This document shows, one piece after another, positions 24,793 through 33,378 of a stretch of 64,000 bases of DNA. The position numbers and the translations under genes are program-made. Positions within the stretch are counted from its first letter, which is position 1. Every line of letters begins with the position of its first letter. The stretch spans positions 1 to 64,000 of the forward strand of contig JASHNW010000085.1 in NCBI GenBank assembly GCA_030041435.1. Reading direction: 5' to 3'. This DNA is from Acidobacteriaceae bacterium. GTDB taxonomy: Bacteria > Acidobacteriota > Terriglobia > Terriglobales > Acidobacteriaceae. The notes below the pieces were generated by a model that did not search any database, was not told the DNA's origin, and worked only from the letters and a program-made list of their open reading frames with translations.

Positions 24793-27759
24793 ATGGCAGA
24801 CATCACCGATATTGAACGGCTCAATTACTACGAAGGTGAGTATCTGGGCGCGGTGGATTTCGAGGCCGAGCAGGAGTACCACCGCGACATGCGGCGCCGC
24901 CATAACATCGGGCAGCACACGTGGGGCATCGTCACGGGCCTGGATGTAGCGCAGTTTCTGAACGGCGGAGCCAACAACGAGGTGGACGTCTTCATCCAGC
25001 CGGGCGTGGCGATCGACGGGTTTGGGCGGGAAATTGTGGTGTTCGGCCCGTATCAGCTGACGGCAGATCTGTTCGCGGATTTTCCGGCGAAGCAGACGCT
25101 GGGCGTGTGGATCGGCTACACGCAGCAGATGATCAATCCGGACTCGGATACGTGCGCGTCGGCCGGAGTGACGAACGCGTACAGCCGGGTGCAGGAGGGC
25201 TTTCAGATTGTTGTGAACCCGATTCTGCCCACCAACGATCCGGTGGAGGTGGCGGGGAACGATGTGTCGCCGCCTTCGACAACGGGATGGACGCAGCCGG
25301 CGACGCTGCCTCCGCTGCCGACGGCGGAGGGCGGGGTGGTGATTGCGCCGGACGATTCGGTGCCGTTCCAGGATTTGCCGGACGACAACACAGCAGCGAA
25401 CTGGCTGGTGCAACTGGGCAGCGTTTTGTGGGACGGAACGAATCAGGTCTTCGTGCAGACCGGTAACGGCACGGCGAACCAGAACCGCCAATACGTGGGA
25501 AGCGTGGCCTCGGTCATCTACGCGCCGGCGGGCGTGCTCACCATCCAGGACCGCAGCACGCCCCCTTCGGTGTTCGACGCCGCGGCAAGCTCCGGAGCAG
25601 CGGCGACGATTACTGCCTACAGCGCGTCAGCAGGCGTGGTGACTTTCACGGTTTCTCCCGCGCTTTCGACGGCCTATACGGCAGGCCAAAGTGTCATCTT
25701 CTCCGGTTTCACCTTAGGTCTGAGGGCACTGAACGGCCAGGCCTTTTCGGTTCTCGGCTCGCCTGCTCCGAGCGCGACCTCGTTTGCCATTGCGACAGGC
25801 GCAGTCACGGGCGGCGGTTCTGATACCGGAACGGCCACACCGCAACCGCCCGGGGTCGCCGTCGAGGTGCAGGGCACGCTGACGGTCGACGAACAACTGA
25901 CCGCGGAGCAGGACGTTTGGCTGAATGGCGGCAACGACTACGCGATGTACTTCAAGGATTCGGGCGGCGCGGACGGCGACACCGTGCTCTACGTGCAGCG
26001 GCTGGACGGGGCTGCGGGTGGGGCGGATCTGCACGTGCACATCGGGGACGGATCGACGAACCAACAGACGGCGCCGCAGCGCCTGACGGTGGGCTATGGT
26101 GCGGCGGGGAGCTATGGCAATGACACGAACGTCCTGATTGTGGCCGCAAACGGCAGCGTCACGATACCCGCGGGCCCGCTGAGCTTCGGGAACCAGACGG
26201 GGCAGATGGTAAACCTGTCGGGCACCACGTATGGCATTGGCGTAGAGGCGAACACGCTGTTCTTCCAGTCCGCATCGAATTTCGCGTTCTGCAAGAACGG
26301 GGATTACAACGCGACGCAGGGGTCGAATCCCACCGCGTCGCTGTCCATGTTCATCGACGCAAACGGCGACATGACGCTGAGCGGGGCGCTGGTGGTCGAC
26401 GATGCGAACGACAACATCGGCCGCGTAAACCCCGGGTTGACCTTTGGAAATTCTGGCAGTGAGGGCATCGCCTCCAAACGCACCTCCGGCGGCAACCAAA
26501 ATGGCCTCGATTTTTACACCGCTTCGAATGCCCGCATGAGCATCGCCAGCGGCGGCAATGTCGGGATCGGGACGACGAGCCCGGGTACCGCTCTGGATGT
26601 ACATGGCGGGATTTCCGTTGAAAACAACACTTTCTATTTGAGAGCGCCGACGGATGCTTACCATCACATCCGCTATGGCACCGTCGGAGGATTAGGTGAC
26701 TCCGATGGAGTCGTCTTTAACAGCAACTTTGTCGTCGCGCACGGCCCCGACGGCGGTGAAACCGCCAGACTCGTCGTTCAGGGCGGCGGCAACGTCGGGA
26801 TCGGGACGACGAGCCCGGGTACGGCTCTGGACGTGCATGGCGGGATTTCCGTTGAAAACAACACCTTCTATTTGAGAGCGCCGTCGGATGCTTACCATCA
26901 CATCCGCTATGGAACGGTGGGCGGATTAGGTGACTCCGATGGAGTCGTCTTTAACAGCAACTTTGTCTTGGCGCATGGCCCCGACGGCGGTGAAACCGCC
27001 AGACTAGTCGTTCAGGGCGGCGGCAACGTCGGGATCGGCACGATGTCGCCCAGTGAGGCGTTGCAGGTCGCCGGCGCCGGCCTGTTCGGGACAGACAATA
27101 AAACTATCAGCGGTTCCGTTAACTATGGCGTTGTCTATCTCGGCGACCCGAATCACTATATTCGCTCGGTCTTTAATGGCGGCTTAAGACTCGGAACTTA
27201 TCACGCTCCCGACGCCATCATGGTGCAGCAAACCACCGGAAACGTAACCGTCAGCGGCAATCTGACCATCAACGGCAAGCTCCTGTGTACCAACAAGAGC
27301 GGCTACGTCGTGGATCGTTTTTTCAGCCGCGGCAAAAAGGCCCTGCAGCGGGGCGATGTAGTGGTGCTGCACACCAAACCCAAAACGGTGTATTACGGCA
27401 GTGAAAATCGCATCCCCATCGTGGAGGTGACGCTGGCCCGCAAGGCAGGCGACACGCGGGTGTGCGGCGTGGTCGACGAGCCCGCGCTGAGCGCGGACGA
27501 AACGGCCGGTCTGGACGAGAAAGCACTCGCCGAAGGCAACGTCGGCGACATGGTGACGCTGGGCGCGTACGCCTGCTGCAAGGTAATCGCGGATGCTGCG
27601 CCGATTGCGGCGGGCGATCTGCTGATGACCAGCGAGACGGCCGGCCATGCGCAGAAGTTCGACCCTTTGCTGGGCGGCGCGGGCTGCATCATCGGCAAAG
27701 CGCTGGGGTCTCTGGAGGCAGGCAAAGGAACGATACCGGTTTTAATTTCGCACCAGTGA
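24793..27759 (+). CDS. Fibre-like protein C: shared anchor with GIGTTSP-type repeats
   Basis: This 988-residue protein begins with the shared module (about 8-95: NYYEGEYLGAVDFEAEQEYH, GQHTWGIVTGLDV, GVAIDGFGREIVVFG). Residues about 350-770 are tail-fibre-like beta repeats with GNVGIGTTSPGTALDVHGGI, as found before chaperone domains in phage fibres. A 78-residue unit (ENNTFYLRAP, HHIRYGTVGGLGDSDGVVFN) is duplicated almost exactly. The last 150 residues (about 835-988: VVDRFFSRGKKALQRGDVVV, VCGVVDEPAL, GDMVTLGAYACCKV) form a compact beta domain, possibly a trimerisation or chaperone cap; the usual peptidase S74 signature is not seen. Codon choice is less GC-biased than in neighbours over much of the repeat part. 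Confidence 0.78.
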   Translation: MADITDIERLNYYEGEYLGAVDFEAEQEYHRDMRRRHNIGQHTWGIVTGLDVAQFLNGGANNEVDVFIQPGVAIDGFGREIVVFGPYQLTADLFADFPAKQTLGVWIGYTQQMINPDSDTCASAGVTNAYSRVQEGFQIVVNPILPTNDPVEVAGNDVSPPSTTGWTQPATLPPLPTAEGGVVIAPDDSVPFQDLPDDNTAANWLVQLGSVLWDGTNQVFVQTGNGTANQNRQYVGSVASVIYAPAGVLTIQDRSTPPSVFDAAASSGAAATITAYSASAGVVTFTVSPALSTAYTAGQSVIFSGFTLGLRALNGQAFSVLGSPAPSATSFAIATGAVTGGGSDTGTATPQPPGVAVEVQGTLTVDEQLTAEQDVWLNGGNDYAMYFKDSGGADGDTVLYVQRLDGAAGGADLHVHIGDGSTNQQTAPQRLTVGYGAAGSYGNDTNVLIVAANGSVTIPAGPLSFGNQTGQMVNLSGTTYGIGVEANTLFFQSASNFAFCKNGDYNATQGSNPTASLSMFIDANGDMTLSGALVVDDANDNIGRVNPGLTFGNSGSEGIASKRTSGGNQNGLDFYTASNARMSIASGGNVGIGTTSPGTALDVHGGISVENNTFYLRAPTDAYHHIRYGTVGGLGDSDGVVFNSNFVVAHGPDGGETARLVVQGGGNVGIGTTSPGTALDVHGGISVENNTFYLRAPSDAYHHIRYGTVGGLGDSDGVVFNSNFVLAHGPDGGETARLVVQGGGNVGIGTMSPSEALQVAGAGLFGTDNKTISGSVNYGVVYLGDPNHYIRSVFNGGLRLGTYHAPDAIMVQQTTGNVTVSGNLTINGKLLCTNKSGYVVDRFFSRGKKALQRGDVVVLHTKPKTVYYGSENRIPIVEVTLARKAGDTRVCGVVDEPALSADETAGLDEKALAEGNVGDMVTLGAYACCKVIADAAPIAAGDLLMTSETAGHAQKFDPLLGGAGCIIGKALGSLEAGKGTIPVLISHQ
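26554..27021 (+). repeat. Tandem 234-bp duplication inside fibre gene C
   Basis: Two head-to-tail copies (26554-26787 and 26788-27021) differ at only a handful of bases and keep the reading frame (78 codons each). A third partial start (GNVGIGTMSPSEAL) follows at 27022. Such near-identity points to recent duplication and possible length variation of the fibre. Confidence 0.9.
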
Positions 27760-27770
27760 GGAGGACGGCG

Positions 27771-27968
27771 ATGAACGAGCGGCTGCGGGAGCTCCGCGCG
27801 GAGCTGGAGAAGGGACGGCAGCGGATGCAGGCACTGGACCGCGAGCGGCAGGAGGTGCGCGACACGATGCTGCGCATCAGCGGGGCGATCCGGGTGCTGG
27901 AAGAGATGCTGGAGCAGGAAGAAGGCGGAGCGGCCGGGGCGGAAGCCGCGCTGTCGACGGTGGCGTGA
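27771..27968 (+). CDS. Small coiled-coil protein
   Basis: This 65-residue protein starts at an ATG behind GAGGAGG, 11 bases after fibre gene C and seven bases before the tape-measure gene. Most of it is a charged heptad-like helix (LRELRAELEKGRQRMQALDR, then VRDTMLRISGAIRVLEEMLE), predicting a coiled coil, with a short Ala/Gly tail. I do not recognise a family. By position it could be a fibre chaperone, a baseplate linker, or a tape-measure accessory. Confidence 0.6.
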   Translation: MNERLRELRAELEKGRQRMQALDRERQEVRDTMLRISGAIRVLEEMLEQEEGGAAGAEAALSTVA

Positions 27969-27975
27969 CCGCACC

Positions 27976-29658
27976 ATGGAGCGCGAACCCACGGTGACGA
28001 TCGAGCGCTGGCGCAACGTCTACAGCGTTGCGGCGGACTTCCCTGCACCGGAGGAACTGCGGCTGCGGCTGGATCGCATGGTGGAGCGCGAAGTGGTGGA
28101 TGCATGCCGACGGCGGCTGGCGCCGCTGCTGGATGCTTCGGATCCGTCGGTGTGGCTGATCCGGGAGATTCATGTCGATTTGGCCGTGGACGCCGGTGAA
28201 AACGTCGCGCAGCAGGCGGGCGCGGCGTGGGGGGAGCAACTGGCGCTGGAAGTCAGCCGCGTGCTGGGCGGGGCCACAGGCGGCGGTTCGGTGGTTCGCT
28301 TTGCAAATCGCGCCGCGTACGTGGCGCAGTGGGCGCGGGACATGGCAGCCGGCTGCGCGTGGGAGCAGTGGTATTACGCGGAGTTCGCATCGCTGCGCAG
28401 CCTGGCGCAGAGCGCCGCAATCGTGGAAGGAATTCTGCGCGAGCCGGGTGAGGCTAAGCCCATTCTTCGTTTGCTGCACGGGTGGCGCAGCCTGGAAGCC
28501 GTGCTGGCTGCGCTCACGCCGGCGGACGCGAGGCGGCTGTATGAGGGGTTGCTGCCCAGGAGTCTTCTCCGCGCAGCCGAGCCGGGGCGGTGGGCGTCGC
28601 GTTTGCTGGCGCTGTGGAACGCAGTCGCGCTGAGCACATCGGGCGATACGGGTCGCGATGCTCTGCGCCTGTATGCCGCGGCGCAGGCGGAATGGGCGGA
28701 GCCCGCGGAGAGCGACGCGGCCGGGCTGCGATTCGCCATCGACGGACTCCTCGAGCTGCGGCGGATGGTTTCTGCTCTCCACTCTTCGAAGATGGCCGGG
28801 AGGTTTCTGCAGGCGGCGGTTGCGCAGCAATACGAGGAGGCGCGCGAGATTCTGAGGGCGTGCGGAATTGCCGCGGACGAATCTGCGATCGAGTTTGTGA
28901 ACCGCACGTCGGGCGGCGATCTGACCTGGGCGAATTTTGCGGCGGCCGTGGTGCGCCCGTCGGCTGCGGCGGAAGCGTACCGGGACGAATCGTTTCTGAG
29001 CGAACTGGGCGGTGTGTTCCTGCTGGGAACGGCGTTCCGCGATTTAGGAATATCTGACGCCATGCGGTCCGCGGCGCAGAGCTGCGAAGAACCGCAGCGA
29101 GCCGAGGCGGCGCTGCGTCATCTGCTGGCCGTGCGCTGCGTGGGCAAAGCGCGGGCGTCGCTGGCCATCGGCGATGCCGCGATGCTGCTGTTTTCGAACG
29201 CAGACGGGAAGACGCCGCTGAGCGAAATGGCGGAAATGCTGGCGGCGGCGGATGAGGCCGCAGCGATGCGCGTTGTGGCGGAGACGATGCAGGCGCGCGG
29301 CGACGAAGATCCTGCTGAAGGCGCGCTCGACGAGCACCTGGACTATTTCGAGATAGGACGCGTGTTTCCGGAGCTGGAGCTGGATGCGGAACGGGAGCGG
29401 GCGTGGTCGCGCATGGCCGCGGCGGTGCTGAGGAACTTCGCGCGGAGGCTGCCGGGGTTCGGGCGCAGCAGTCCGGAATATCTCTTTCAGAATTTTCTGG
29501 CGGGGACGAGCTCGGTGCGAAGGGCAGCGGGCCGGATCGAGGTGCGGCTGCCGCAGAGCCCGCTCGTGGTGGTGCTGCGCATGGCGGGGGCGTACCGGAC
29601 ACTGACGTTGCCATGGCGCGAAGGAGTGGAGATATGTCTTCTCGCCCCGGGGGGCTAG
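27976..29658 (+). CDS. CIS tape measure protein (Pvc14-like)
   Basis: This 560-residue, mostly helical protein has an N-terminal region (about 5-100) that fits the contractile injection system tape-measure family: VTIERWRNVYSVAADFPAPE, LRLRLDRMVEREVVDACRRR, a PLLDASDPSVWLIREIHVDL segment, then EQLALEVSRVL. The remainder is helical and Ala/Leu/Arg-rich without obvious domains. In Afp/PVC loci this gene sits between fibre and AAA+ ATPase, exactly as here. Family knowledge gives it the role of setting tube length from within. It overlaps the ATPase gene by 25 bases. It is short for a tape measure, so the particle may be short or the protein may act differently. Confidence 0.72.
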   Translation: MEREPTVTIERWRNVYSVAADFPAPEELRLRLDRMVEREVVDACRRRLAPLLDASDPSVWLIREIHVDLAVDAGENVAQQAGAAWGEQLALEVSRVLGGATGGGSVVRFANRAAYVAQWARDMAAGCAWEQWYYAEFASLRSLAQSAAIVEGILREPGEAKPILRLLHGWRSLEAVLAALTPADARRLYEGLLPRSLLRAAEPGRWASRLLALWNAVALSTSGDTGRDALRLYAAAQAEWAEPAESDAAGLRFAIDGLLELRRMVSALHSSKMAGRFLQAAVAQQYEEAREILRACGIAADESAIEFVNRTSGGDLTWANFAAAVVRPSAAAEAYRDESFLSELGGVFLLGTAFRDLGISDAMRSAAQSCEEPQRAEAALRHLLAVRCVGKARASLAIGDAAMLLFSNADGKTPLSEMAEMLAAADEAAAMRVVAETMQARGDEDPAEGALDEHLDYFEIGRVFPELELDAERERAWSRMAAAVLRNFARRLPGFGRSSPEYLFQNFLAGTSSVRRAAGRIEVRLPQSPLVVVLRMAGAYRTLTLPWREGVEICLLAPGG

Positions 29659-31865
29659 CCATCGTGGAGGGCGCGGACGCGCGGCTGCCGTTCGCCTGCG
29701 ACGCGGACCACCTGCAGGCCGAGCTGGAGTGGCTGCGGCTGGTGCTGCACCGGGAAGTGCTGCGCCTGAAGGCGGCCAATCTGCTTTCCGCGGATCCATT
29801 TCGCGGGCTGTATCTGGCCGACGAGCAGGTGGATGCGATTCTTCTCGACTGGAAGGCGCAGCAGCGCAGCGCTCCGGCGCCGGGGATTGCCGAGCTGAGC
29901 CGCCGCGCCGACAGCCTGCGGATGGAGATCGATGCGCGGCTGGAGGAGGGTGCCGCTGCGGGTACGCCGACGCCGCTGATGCGGCTTGTGGAACTGTTCG
30001 AACTGACAGGGTTCGAATGCAGGGTGCTGGTGGCTGCTTTTGCAACGGAGATGGATCTCCGCTTCGAAACGCTCTATGCGTGGGCGCGCAACGATGTCAC
30101 GCGGAAGAGCCCGTCGATCGATCTGGCGCTGAAGCTCCTGTGCAACGAGCCGGAGGAGCAACTTCGCCGGCGAGATGCGTTTCGGCCGGATGGATCTTTA
30201 TTCGGCAACTACCTGCTGCGAGGTGGTGACGAGCAACACGAACGGGATTCTTCGTTTTTAGGGCGGTCGTTGCGCATCGACGAGCGTATTGCCGGGTTTT
30301 TGCTGGGGCAGGAGGGGATCGATCATCGACTGGCCCCGTTTGCGGAGTTGTCGATGCCGGCGCATGCGTACGCGGCGCTGTACCTGCCGGAGGCGCTGCG
30401 GGTGCAGCTGTGGAATGCAGCGCAGATGCAGGATGCGTCGATTCTGTATCTATGCGGGCCGAGGGGCGCGGGCAAGCGCTCGGCGGCGGAGGCGCTGTGC
30501 TGCGAGGCGGAACGGCCGTTGCTGACGGCGGACCTGAGCCAGATGGCGGGATGCGGCGTTGCGCCAGCCGTGGTGCTGGCGCTGCTGCAGCGGGAAGCCC
30601 TGCTGAACGGCGCCGATTTGCTGCTGGAGCATGCCGAGACGGTGGCGCCGGAAAGTGCGGCGGTCGATCCATGGGCGGCGGCGCTGGCGCGGTTGCGGCC
30701 CCGCCGCGGTGTGCGCGTCTTTATCGCGAGCGAGACGCCGTGGCCGGGAGTGGCTTTGCACACCGGCATGTGGCACAGCTTCGATTTTCCGGTGCCATCG
30801 TTCGCAAACCGGGTGCAGCTGTGGCAGCAGGCGACGCGGACTAGCGGCGCGACGCTTGCAGCAGACGTGGATTTGGAGCTGCTTGCGAGCCGCTTCGCGC
30901 TGACGGGCGGCGCCATCCATCAGGCCTGCGCCGAGGCGGTCTGCGGCCTGCAGATGCGCGGGGCCGGGGAGAGCGCTCTGAGCGCACAGCACCTGGAATC
31001 GGCGGCGCGCGCGCAATCGAGCCAGGGGCTGCGGCGGTTCGCGCAAAAAGTCGACGTGCGTGCCGGATGGGAGTCGCTGGTTCTGCCGCGACACATCTTC
31101 CGGCAGCTGCGCGACGTGTGCACAGCCGAGCGCTACCGGCAGACGGTTTACGGAAAGTGGGGGTTCGATCAGCGGCTGACCGCGGGCAAAGGGCTGAACG
31201 TGCTCTTCTGCGGAAGCAGCGGCACGGGCAAAACGATGGCCGCGGGGATTGTGGCGCGGGAGCTGGGGCTGGACCTGTATCGCATCGATTTATCGATCGT
31301 GGTGAGCAAATACATCGGCGAGACGGAGAAGCAACTGAACCTGATCTTCAGGGAAGCGAAAACTTCGAATGCGGTGCTGTTTTTCGACGAAGCGGACGCG
31401 CTGTTCGGCAAGCGTTCCGAGGTGAAGGACGCGCACGATCGATACGCCAACGTGGAGATTGCGTATCTGCTGCAGAAGATGGAGGAGTACGAGGGCATCG
31501 TGATTCTGGCGACGAACCTGCGGCGCAATATGGACGATGCTTTCATGCGGCGGATACAACATGTAATCGAATTTCCGTTTCCGGATGCGGAGCATCGGGA
31601 GCGGATCTGGAAGAGCATTTTGCCGCCGGGCGCGCCGGTGGCGAAGGACATCGACTTCGGATTTCTGGCGCGGCAGTTCGAGCTGGCGGGCGGAAACATC
31701 CGCAACATCGCGCTGGCAGCGGCGTTCTACGCCGCCGAGGAAGGCGCGCCGATCCGGATGGAACACTGCGTTGTAGCGACGGCGCTGGAGATGCAGAAGA
31801 CGGGGAGACTGCCGTCGCGCGCGGAATTCCGGGATTATTACGACCTGATTCGTTCGCGCATTTGA
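29634..31865 (+). CDS. AAA+ ATPase of the eCIS (Pvc15-like), two ATPase modules
   Basis: In this 743-residue protein, residues 1-250 are helical. A first, degenerate ATPase module follows, with LYLCGPRGAGKRSAA (about 270-285) but a poor Walker B. The second module is intact: Walker A GSSGTGKTMAAG (about 526), Walker B LFFDEADALFGKRS (about 582), and ATNLRRNMDDAFMRRI for sensor 1 and the Arg finger. This two-module layout matches eCIS Pvc15-type ATPases, needed for assembly or cargo loading. The ATG at 29634 follows AAGGAG and lies inside the end of the tape-measure gene, so translation is coupled. The cargo-like genes begin 20 bases downstream. Confidence 0.9.
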   Translation: MSSRPGGLAIVEGADARLPFACDADHLQAELEWLRLVLHREVLRLKAANLLSADPFRGLYLADEQVDAILLDWKAQQRSAPAPGIAELSRRADSLRMEIDARLEEGAAAGTPTPLMRLVELFELTGFECRVLVAAFATEMDLRFETLYAWARNDVTRKSPSIDLALKLLCNEPEEQLRRRDAFRPDGSLFGNYLLRGGDEQHERDSSFLGRSLRIDERIAGFLLGQEGIDHRLAPFAELSMPAHAYAALYLPEALRVQLWNAAQMQDASILYLCGPRGAGKRSAAEALCCEAERPLLTADLSQMAGCGVAPAVVLALLQREALLNGADLLLEHAETVAPESAAVDPWAAALARLRPRRGVRVFIASETPWPGVALHTGMWHSFDFPVPSFANRVQLWQQATRTSGATLAADVDLELLASRFALTGGAIHQACAEAVCGLQMRGAGESALSAQHLESAARAQSSQGLRRFAQKVDVRAGWESLVLPRHIFRQLRDVCTAERYRQTVYGKWGFDQRLTAGKGLNVLFCGSSGTGKTMAAGIVARELGLDLYRIDLSIVVSKYIGETEKQLNLIFREAKTSNAVLFFDEADALFGKRSEVKDAHDRYANVEIAYLLQKMEEYEGIVILATNLRRNMDDAFMRRIQHVIEFPFPDAEHRERIWKSILPPGAPVAKDIDFGFLARQFELAGGNIRNIALAAAFYAAEEGAPIRMEHCVVATALEMQKTGRLPSRAEFRDYYDLIRSRI

Positions 31866-31885
31866 AGGGAAAGCCTGGGCCCGCG

Positions 31886-33250
31886 ATGGAACATGCCGCA
31901 GCCAACGCGAAGCAGGTTGAACACGGGCGGGACGCCGCGTCCCGTCGCGGTGCGGGTGTGGGGGCTGCGCCGGCGCTGCATCCGGCCCTTGAGCTGCAGC
32001 AGCAGATGGGCAATCAGGCGATGCAGGCGCTGCTGCGCGGCGGATTCATTCAGGCGAAGCTGGCGATCAGCCAGCCGGACGACCCGGAGGAACAGGAAGC
32101 CGATGCGACCGCGGGACGCGTGATGCGGTCGCACGCGGGGGCGGGCGCAGCCGCATCGTCGTGCTCGTGCGGCGACGATGAGGAGGGGATGTGCGACGCA
32201 TGCCGGCAGACGGCAGCGGTGTCGCGGAAAGCAGCGGGAGACGCAGGTGTCTCTTCAGCGAGCGCGCATCGAGTGCTGGATACGATCCGGCGCTCGCCGG
32301 GGCATGCGATGGACGCGGCGACGCGCGCCTTCTTCGAGCCGCGCTTTGGGAGGGACTTTAGTGCAGTGCGCATTCACACCGACTCCAGCGCGGCGTCGTC
32401 GGCGCGCTCGATCCAGGCGCATGCGTTTACGGCAGGAAGCGAGATTTATTTTGCGCCGGGGCAGTACGCGCCGGAGTCGGTTGAAGGGAAAAAGCTGCTC
32501 GCTCATGAACTGACCCACACAATTCAGCAGGGAGCCTCAGGGAGGTCTTCAGCAGAGGGGATTCATCAGCGGGGACTGAATGGGGTCTTTAGCGGCATAC
32601 AGCGCCAGGTCGCCGGGGCTCCCGACCCTGACAAGTTCAACCGATGCAAAAACCTGCTCGACCTTATCAAAGAGACCGTCGCGGTGCTTCTGCAGCGGGC
32701 TGCCGACCTCATCAACGATCCGCTTGGATTGCAATGGGACAACTGGAACACTCCTAAGATACTTCCAGACGGCACAAACGTGGGATCAGTTGTTGGGCAC
32801 CAGCAGCAATACGAAGGGTGGCGTAATCGCCTCCGAAATCAGATTGACGAATGGGACAACGACGACTGCAATTCCACGGGCCTGCGTGTTCTCCAGGATG
32901 CACGCGATCTGCAATTCAAGCCTGCTCCGGCTCCCACTCCGCGACCAAGACCGGATACCGGTCCCAAGCCATGGAATGCGCCGGGCACGGCCCCCTCAGA
33001 AAATCCCACGGCACAGCGTGTGGGAGCCGCAGCCAGGGGGGCTGCGATCGGGGCAACGGCGGGACTGATCCTTGGAGGCATCGCAGGAGCGCTGGGGGGC
33101 GGAGCCGCCGGCACGCTGGTAGCGCCTGGGGTTGGTACGGTCGGGGGAGGCGTCGCCGGGGCGATCGAGGGAGCCCAGGGGGGTGCAGCGATTGGCGCCG
33201 CACTGGGCGCGGGCATTGGAGGTCTTATCGGCTGGCTGAGCGGCTCGTAA
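31886..33250 (+). CDS. eCIS_core (DUF4157) cargo protein 1 with glycine-zipper tail
   Basis: In this 454-residue protein, residues 1-90 include the leader LQQQMGNQAMQALLRGGFIQ. A cysteine cluster follows (CSCGDDEEGMCDAC, about 92-105), then the DUF4157/eCIS_core domain (about 125-220): DAATRAFFEPRFGRDFSAVR, IHTDSSAASSARSIQAHAFT and HELTHTIQQ with the HExxH motif. The unrelated C-terminal half has a proline-rich linker and a long Gly/Ala stretch (about 378-454: GAAIGATAGLILGGIAGALG) resembling glycine-zipper, membrane-inserting peptides. Proteins with this domain are genetically tied to eCIS and thought to be cargo. I infer a membrane-acting toxin. Codon style changes after about 32540, as if the tail had been acquired separately. 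Confidence 0.8.
   Translation: MEHAAANAKQVEHGRDAASRRGAGVGAAPALHPALELQQQMGNQAMQALLRGGFIQAKLAISQPDDPEEQEADATAGRVMRSHAGAGAAASSCSCGDDEEGMCDACRQTAAVSRKAAGDAGVSSASAHRVLDTIRRSPGHAMDAATRAFFEPRFGRDFSAVRIHTDSSAASSARSIQAHAFTAGSEIYFAPGQYAPESVEGKKLLAHELTHTIQQGASGRSSAEGIHQRGLNGVFSGIQRQVAGAPDPDKFNRCKNLLDLIKETVAVLLQRAADLINDPLGLQWDNWNTPKILPDGTNVGSVVGHQQQYEGWRNRLRNQIDEWDNDDCNSTGLRVLQDARDLQFKPAPAPTPRPRPDTGPKPWNAPGTAPSENPTAQRVGAAARGAAIGATAGLILGGIAGALGGGAAGTLVAPGVGTVGGGVAGAIEGAQGGAAIGAALGAGIGGLIGWLSGS
32009..32347 (+). repeat. eCIS_core DNA module, copy 1 (339 bp)
   Basis: This stretch is nearly identical to 34364-34702 (offset 2355, no insertions or deletions, about a dozen mismatches). It covers the leader, Cys cluster and first part of the eCIS_core domain. 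Confidence 0.92.
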
Positions 33251-33378
33251 CGCGGGGCAGCAAAGGAAGCAGCAAGGGATATTTGGCAAGAGAGGGAAGA
33301 ACCGTCAACCTGGAGAAATCGAATTCATGCGATGCCAGACTGTCGAACCCAGGATCGCGCACAGGAGGTAAGGAGTCG

